From Russula earlei (taxonomy: Eukaryota > Basidiomycota > Agaricomycetes > Russulales > Russulaceae): a DNA stretch of 64,000 nt. The translations under genes were made by a program, and so were the position numbers. Numbering within the stretch: position 1 is the first letter of the stretch; each line of letters starts with the position of its first letter. Location: NCBI GenBank assembly GCA_025769875.1, contig JAGFNK010000267.1, forward strand, positions 1-64,000, read 5' to 3'. Positions 60,130 through 64,000 of the stretch are shown piece by piece. Below the pieces are notes generated by a model. That model was not told where the DNA came from. It ran no database searches and saw only the letters and a list, made by a program, of their open reading frames with translations.

Positions 60130-62364
60130 ATGGCTAATACAATCCCTTCCTTAACCGTCGACGGGAGCGATGTCTATCTCGCCGAACACCTTGCAACCCA
60201 CATCTCCGCCACACGCCATCACCTCACCGGGGCGCCCGACCATCCAGAGAAGCCCTACAAGCCATCCTTTCACCCACCGACAGGCTACTGGTCCTCCGCC
60301 GAGAAGGCGCTCTTCTTCCGCGCGCTAAGTGTGCACTCCCGCTTCCGTCCAGACCTCATCGCCGCCAGCATCGGCACAAAGTCAACGGCAGACGTCGCAG
60401 TATATCTTTCCCTTCTGCGCGAGGGTGCCGCGCGTACCGCAATCGCCCGCGACCGGCACCCCGCCGCACACGAGGTTTCCGCTGCGCTTGTGGACTTTGA
60501 GGACCGGTGCGCGGCGCCCATCTGCGCTGCGGAGCCAGCACGTGCGTTGGAGGCGCTCAAAATGGCTCGCGAAGAGGCTGCTCGCTCTGTGCAGAATAGC
60601 TTGCGTGCGCGCCGTGGTCAGGGAGACATCGACGGCGTGCGCGATTGGGAGGGCCAGCGCGTGCGAGCGGAGGCATTTCGGCGGTGGCGAGAGGAAAGAG
60701 AAGTCGAGTGGGCACGGGAGGACCTGCTTTCGCGCTTTGATTCCGTTGGCTTGCAAGTTCTCGATCGGATGCTGCGCCTGGACGAGGCCAAGGCTGACCC
60801 TGACGGTGAGGAGGAGGAGCGCGATGTCCGTATGCGACGCACGCTGTCGGGAGCCAGGCCGCCGGTAGCTGGGCCATCGACGCAGCATCCGTCAACACCC
60901 GCGTCTTCTCCCGCCATAGAACCACACGGCACCACATCGACCGCACTAGTAGTATCTATTGCCAACGATGACACCGAGGTCATCGCAGACACGATTCCGT
61001 CCAACCTCTCGCCCGCTTCGCGTCGGCGTGCATACAAGCGCCTCTACATGCGGCGCAAGCGCGCCGAGGCAAGTGGTGGTGTCGCGCAGCTCGACCCGGC
61101 GCGGCTGAAGCCTGGGCGAAAAGCAAGCGCGACGAGCAAGTTCATGCGGCCGCGCAGTGAAGGCGAGGATTCGAAGGGGCGCAGACGCGGCCATACGCGA
61201 CAGTACAAGATCCAGTCGATGCTTGAGCGCCACGGGATTGGTGCTGAGTACCTGCACACGAATGGCCTTGGTCTGTTTCATCTCGGTGCGCTGAGTCGTC
61301 TCATGCGGTGCGTCGGCGCCCGTTCGTCTGCGTCTTCGTAATGGACATAACCGCTGATCGGGCTGCTATCTATTTTGCTCTCTCGGCGCGACGTCGTGTC
61401 ACGTAGATTATACCCCTGCTTGGACGCGTCCCGCCCCGAGGGCGTCGCCGAGTCCATCGCAGCAGAGACGATCCAAATGCTGCACGCGCTCGTGGTGCAG
61501 TTCACCCGCTCCATCGTGAGGCGCGCGATCACCCTGCGTGAACTCGAGTTTGCGCTGCTCTCTCACAGCAAGCTGTGGCGCCTTGGCAAGAGGGTCGTGC
61601 GCCCACCTCATGTGCGTCGTGCACTCGAGCTTTCGGGCGCGGCGCGGTTGAGCAAGCGTACCCATTTTGAAGGACTGCTCGAGCGGTTCTCGGAGGAGGG
61701 GAGCACGGATAGTGATGACGATGAAGATTTGCCGCTGGCTGTGCGAGCGGGGATGGAGAAAGGTGAAACTATTGCGCACAATGAACGCGAGGAAGGAAAC
61801 GACGATGAAGAAGGAGGAGGAGGAGGAAGCGATATCAGCATTGGCGAAGATGAGGAGCAGCCGCAAGCCGGTCCCAGCCATGAGGCTGCGGAGTGGCACT
61901 GGTCTACAAACCATCGCGCCATGTACTCCCCGTTTGTGTACGTGCCCGACATGGTCGCACCTGCCCATCCGTTCGGCATCTATGCGCGTGGCCCGGACCC
62001 AGAACCGCTAGGGGGTCTTTCGGTTCACCTGCAGTACGCGATGGATGAAGACGAGGAGGAGGAGGAGGAGGAGGAGGAGGAGCTGATGCCTGCAGAAACG
62101 GACGACGAGGCGCTCGCGGTCGAGTTGCACGAGGATGCCAAGCTCGACGAGGCGGATGCGCGCGCCGCTTCCCAGTATGAGGCTGGTGTGTGGCGCGAGC
62201 TCCTAGGCGAGCACGGTGTGGACATGCAAGACACAGAGGTACCTGCGCGGAAGCGGAGCGCGGACGAGGAAGTGGGCGGGGGTGACGCGCACTCGATACC
62301 CCCGCGGAAGCGCACGCGCCAGGTCAAGAGCGCAGCGCTGATCGAGGATTCGGACGATGACTGA
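60130..62364 (+). CDS. RRN5: RRN5-like RNA polymerase I initiation factor
   Basis: Two-exon model, 711 aa: 60130-61307 and 61407-62364. The ATG at 60130 (MANTIPS) is preferred over an upstream non-ATG extension. A SANT-like domain sits near residues 51-105 (GYWSSAEKALFFRALSVHSRFRPDLIAASIG). A basic region follows (RRRAYKRLYMRRKRA), and after the 99-nt intron a helix pair resembling a histone fold (ETIQMLHALVVQFTRSIVRRAI). The tail is very acidic, with a Glu run from a GAG repeat near 62053-62081. This order matches RRN5, a component of the upstream activation factor that recruits Pol I to rDNA promoters (nucleolus). The match rests on domain order and the SANT sequence, so orthology is likely rather than proven. 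Confidence 0.75.
62053..62081 (+). repeat. GAG trinucleotide run coding for poly-Glu
   Basis: About ten consecutive GAG codons in the acidic tail of the RRN5-like gene. Such tracts often vary in length between strains. Confidence 0.85.
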
Positions 62365-62760
62365 TCCAGGTTACAGTATAGTAATGTTATTATGATCGGG
62401 CTAATCATGTCGATGGCAGGCTATATGCAGACGCCTTGATTTTCCTGGAAGGCCATGCGCACTGCGAGCTAGGCAGTTGGCGATCGAGTTGACTCATATC
62501 TGTGGTTGCTTCATTCGCCTGAGTTCAACGGGTGCCTCCATTGACTTGCCAGAAATCAGCGCTGTTGTCGCTTGATCGATGCTATCATCTCTGTTCCTAT
62601 TTTTTCCCCAAAGGACCCCTATCAATGATCGCTTCCTATTTCATCACGCACGTAAGAACTCGTTGGTCATCCTCATGGCGTCCCATCCCTCCTGCCGGTT
62701 TCACTCACACTCAATCTGCGACAATTTTGGGACCGAGTCGCGATAATATAATATCTAGGG
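62365..62760. other. Intergenic, RRN5 to duplicated TF fragment
   Basis: About 400 bp, no gene seen. It holds the 3' flank of the RRN5-like gene and unique DNA up to the duplication breakpoint. Confidence 0.5.
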
Positions 62761-64000
62761 TGGTTGTTAGGGTTGAACTTGTACCATTCGAGATATTTAT
62801 TTACCCACAATGCCGTGCGTTGTGTTATCCGCTCCACCCATCCTCCCCCCCGCTAGCATTTGTAAACTTGGCTGACTTGTCCGCGCTTATCAGTATGACG
62901 TGCACATAATCGCTTACACGTCATTGTGAACGAATTCCACCAAGAAGTTTTTTCGGATCCCACTGTACCCCACTTGAATCACTCAATTGACTTCCGGACA
63001 GTGACTCTGGGCTATTGATCAACTGCCGTCAGAGCTCTAGAGCTCTTAGGGATTCGGAACCCCCGGTGCGTGGCACCCGTCGATTCGGCTATCTCCGACT
63101 TGTCTGAACGCCCTCGATCACAGACGCCGCCTGCGAGTCGCGTCAAGCTTCTTCCATTATATGTCTCTCCGGCATTTATTTTGCCTGTTCGCCGACTCAC
63201 CTGTGATTCTTTCGCATTACAGCTTCACCAATTATGCGAGGCTCGTTATGTTATCTTTCGGTTCCAAAATGCGTTCCAACGGGGCCTTGAAGCCGATGAC
63301 GAGGTCTTCTTAAAAAGGGTGAGAGATTTCACACCATTGTGCATTGTCGGCCAAAATTGATATAACACCGGTATTCTTTGAAAGCCTGGAGAGCGCCAAG
63401 ATCGTCGTCACGGTTCTCGTCGATTCCTTGGTCCCAACAGGTTACATACGTTTTGCACCAGATGGTGCGTGAAACTCTGAACCGCTTTGCTCTGAGCAAG
63501 ACTAACATTGAGATAGGTTATTTTGTATTTGCCGCGTTCGCCTCAGCGTTCATGCTCAAGGTACGCCGTCCTGCCTTCTATAGCCCCCCGTGGTCTTGGT
63601 CGGAGTTTCTGACTTGCATCTGCTGTAGCTTCTATGCGCAGAATGCTCAAGGTTTATCACCCCGGAGCTCGAAACAGAGGTCTACCAAGTGATCGAACGC
63701 CTCATTGCCACGATTGGGTCTCACCAGATTGCAATTGATGACCGCCACCCACGTACTCGCGCTTCCTGGCAAGCTTACTGGCGAAGCATAAACGCGACGG
63801 CACGGCCCAGACCGGTTCGAGTACGCCAAGGTACCAGCAACCACCACAACCACAACCACCACAGCAACAGCAACGACGACAGCAGCCGCGACCTGCCCCC
63901 CCCGCTGCAGAACACAACCTCGTCGTCACTATCGTCAGGTGTCAGTAGCAACGCGGGCGCCCCGGATTTGCATCAGTCCGTGCCACAGAATAACGGGGCG
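62761..64000 (+). pseudogene. Duplicated fragment of the Zn2Cys6 factor
   Basis: From about 62812 to the window end the sequence is a direct, diverged copy of 34858-36100, the second half of the zinc-cluster pseudogene, including the Gln/Pro-rich repeat and the flanking 'aacgcgggcgccccggatttg'. It has extra deletions (for example around 63030-63160). The first ~45 bases (62761-62806) match 34812-34854 but in inverted orientation. No 5' half is present, so the fragment cannot encode a regulator. It continues beyond the window. Confidence 0.85.

Overview
The window is fungal nuclear DNA, most likely from an agaricomycete (Basidiomycota). The evidence is dense intron-rich genes with 40-100 nt GT-AG introns, Goodbye-type NACHT/ankyrin and NACHT/WD40 STAND genes, a PriB/PrtT-like zinc-cluster factor, and an RRN5-type Pol I factor. 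Exon structures below were worked out by hand from splice sites, reading phase and paralogue comparison. Family names come from recognised motifs; no database was searched.

Layout. (1) 1-10.6 kb is a transposon-rich, AT-rich zone. It holds part of an LTR, a 1.6 kb foldback element (near-perfect palindrome), a solo LTR, one small secreted-protein gene, and an internally deleted Ty1/copia element with a second solo LTR nested in its 3' LTR (both insertions have exact 5-bp target duplications), plus dispersed repeats. (2) 10.6-27.3 kb is a tandem array of three paralogous NLR-like genes (Goodbye domain, NACHT, ankyrin repeats). The first two are intact (1639 and 1510 aa in my models, ten exons with matching intron positions). 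The third is a pseudogene broken by a lost start, a stop, indels, a lost splice donor and an LTR insertion. A POP5 gene (RNase P/MRP subunit) sits between the first two. (3) 28.5-29.5 kb carries a four-exon gene for a disordered protein with two C-terminal Cys clusters. (4) 32.3-41.5 kb holds two decayed genes: a Zn2Cys6 transcription factor and a NACHT-WD40 gene whose twelve near-identical WD40 units have lost bases almost only at the codons that vary between units. (5) 44-62.4 kb is a compact housekeeping block: a small unknown gene, a mitochondrial pyruvate/branched-chain dehydrogenase kinase, COA6, a TBC Rab-GAP, a DUF262 protein, a MINDY deubiquitinase and RRN5. (6) 62.8-64.0 kb repeats the 3' half of the zinc-cluster pseudogene and runs off the window.

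The most interesting part is the STAND island at 10.6-41.5 kb: four NLR-type loci within 31 kb, two intact and two decaying, with two recognition-domain types (ankyrin and WD40) that both grow by internal repeat duplication. In both intact genes the Walker A P-loop lies on a 25-nt microexon. STAND genes of this kind are associated in fungi with non-self recognition and programmed cell death; that role here is inference from family membership.
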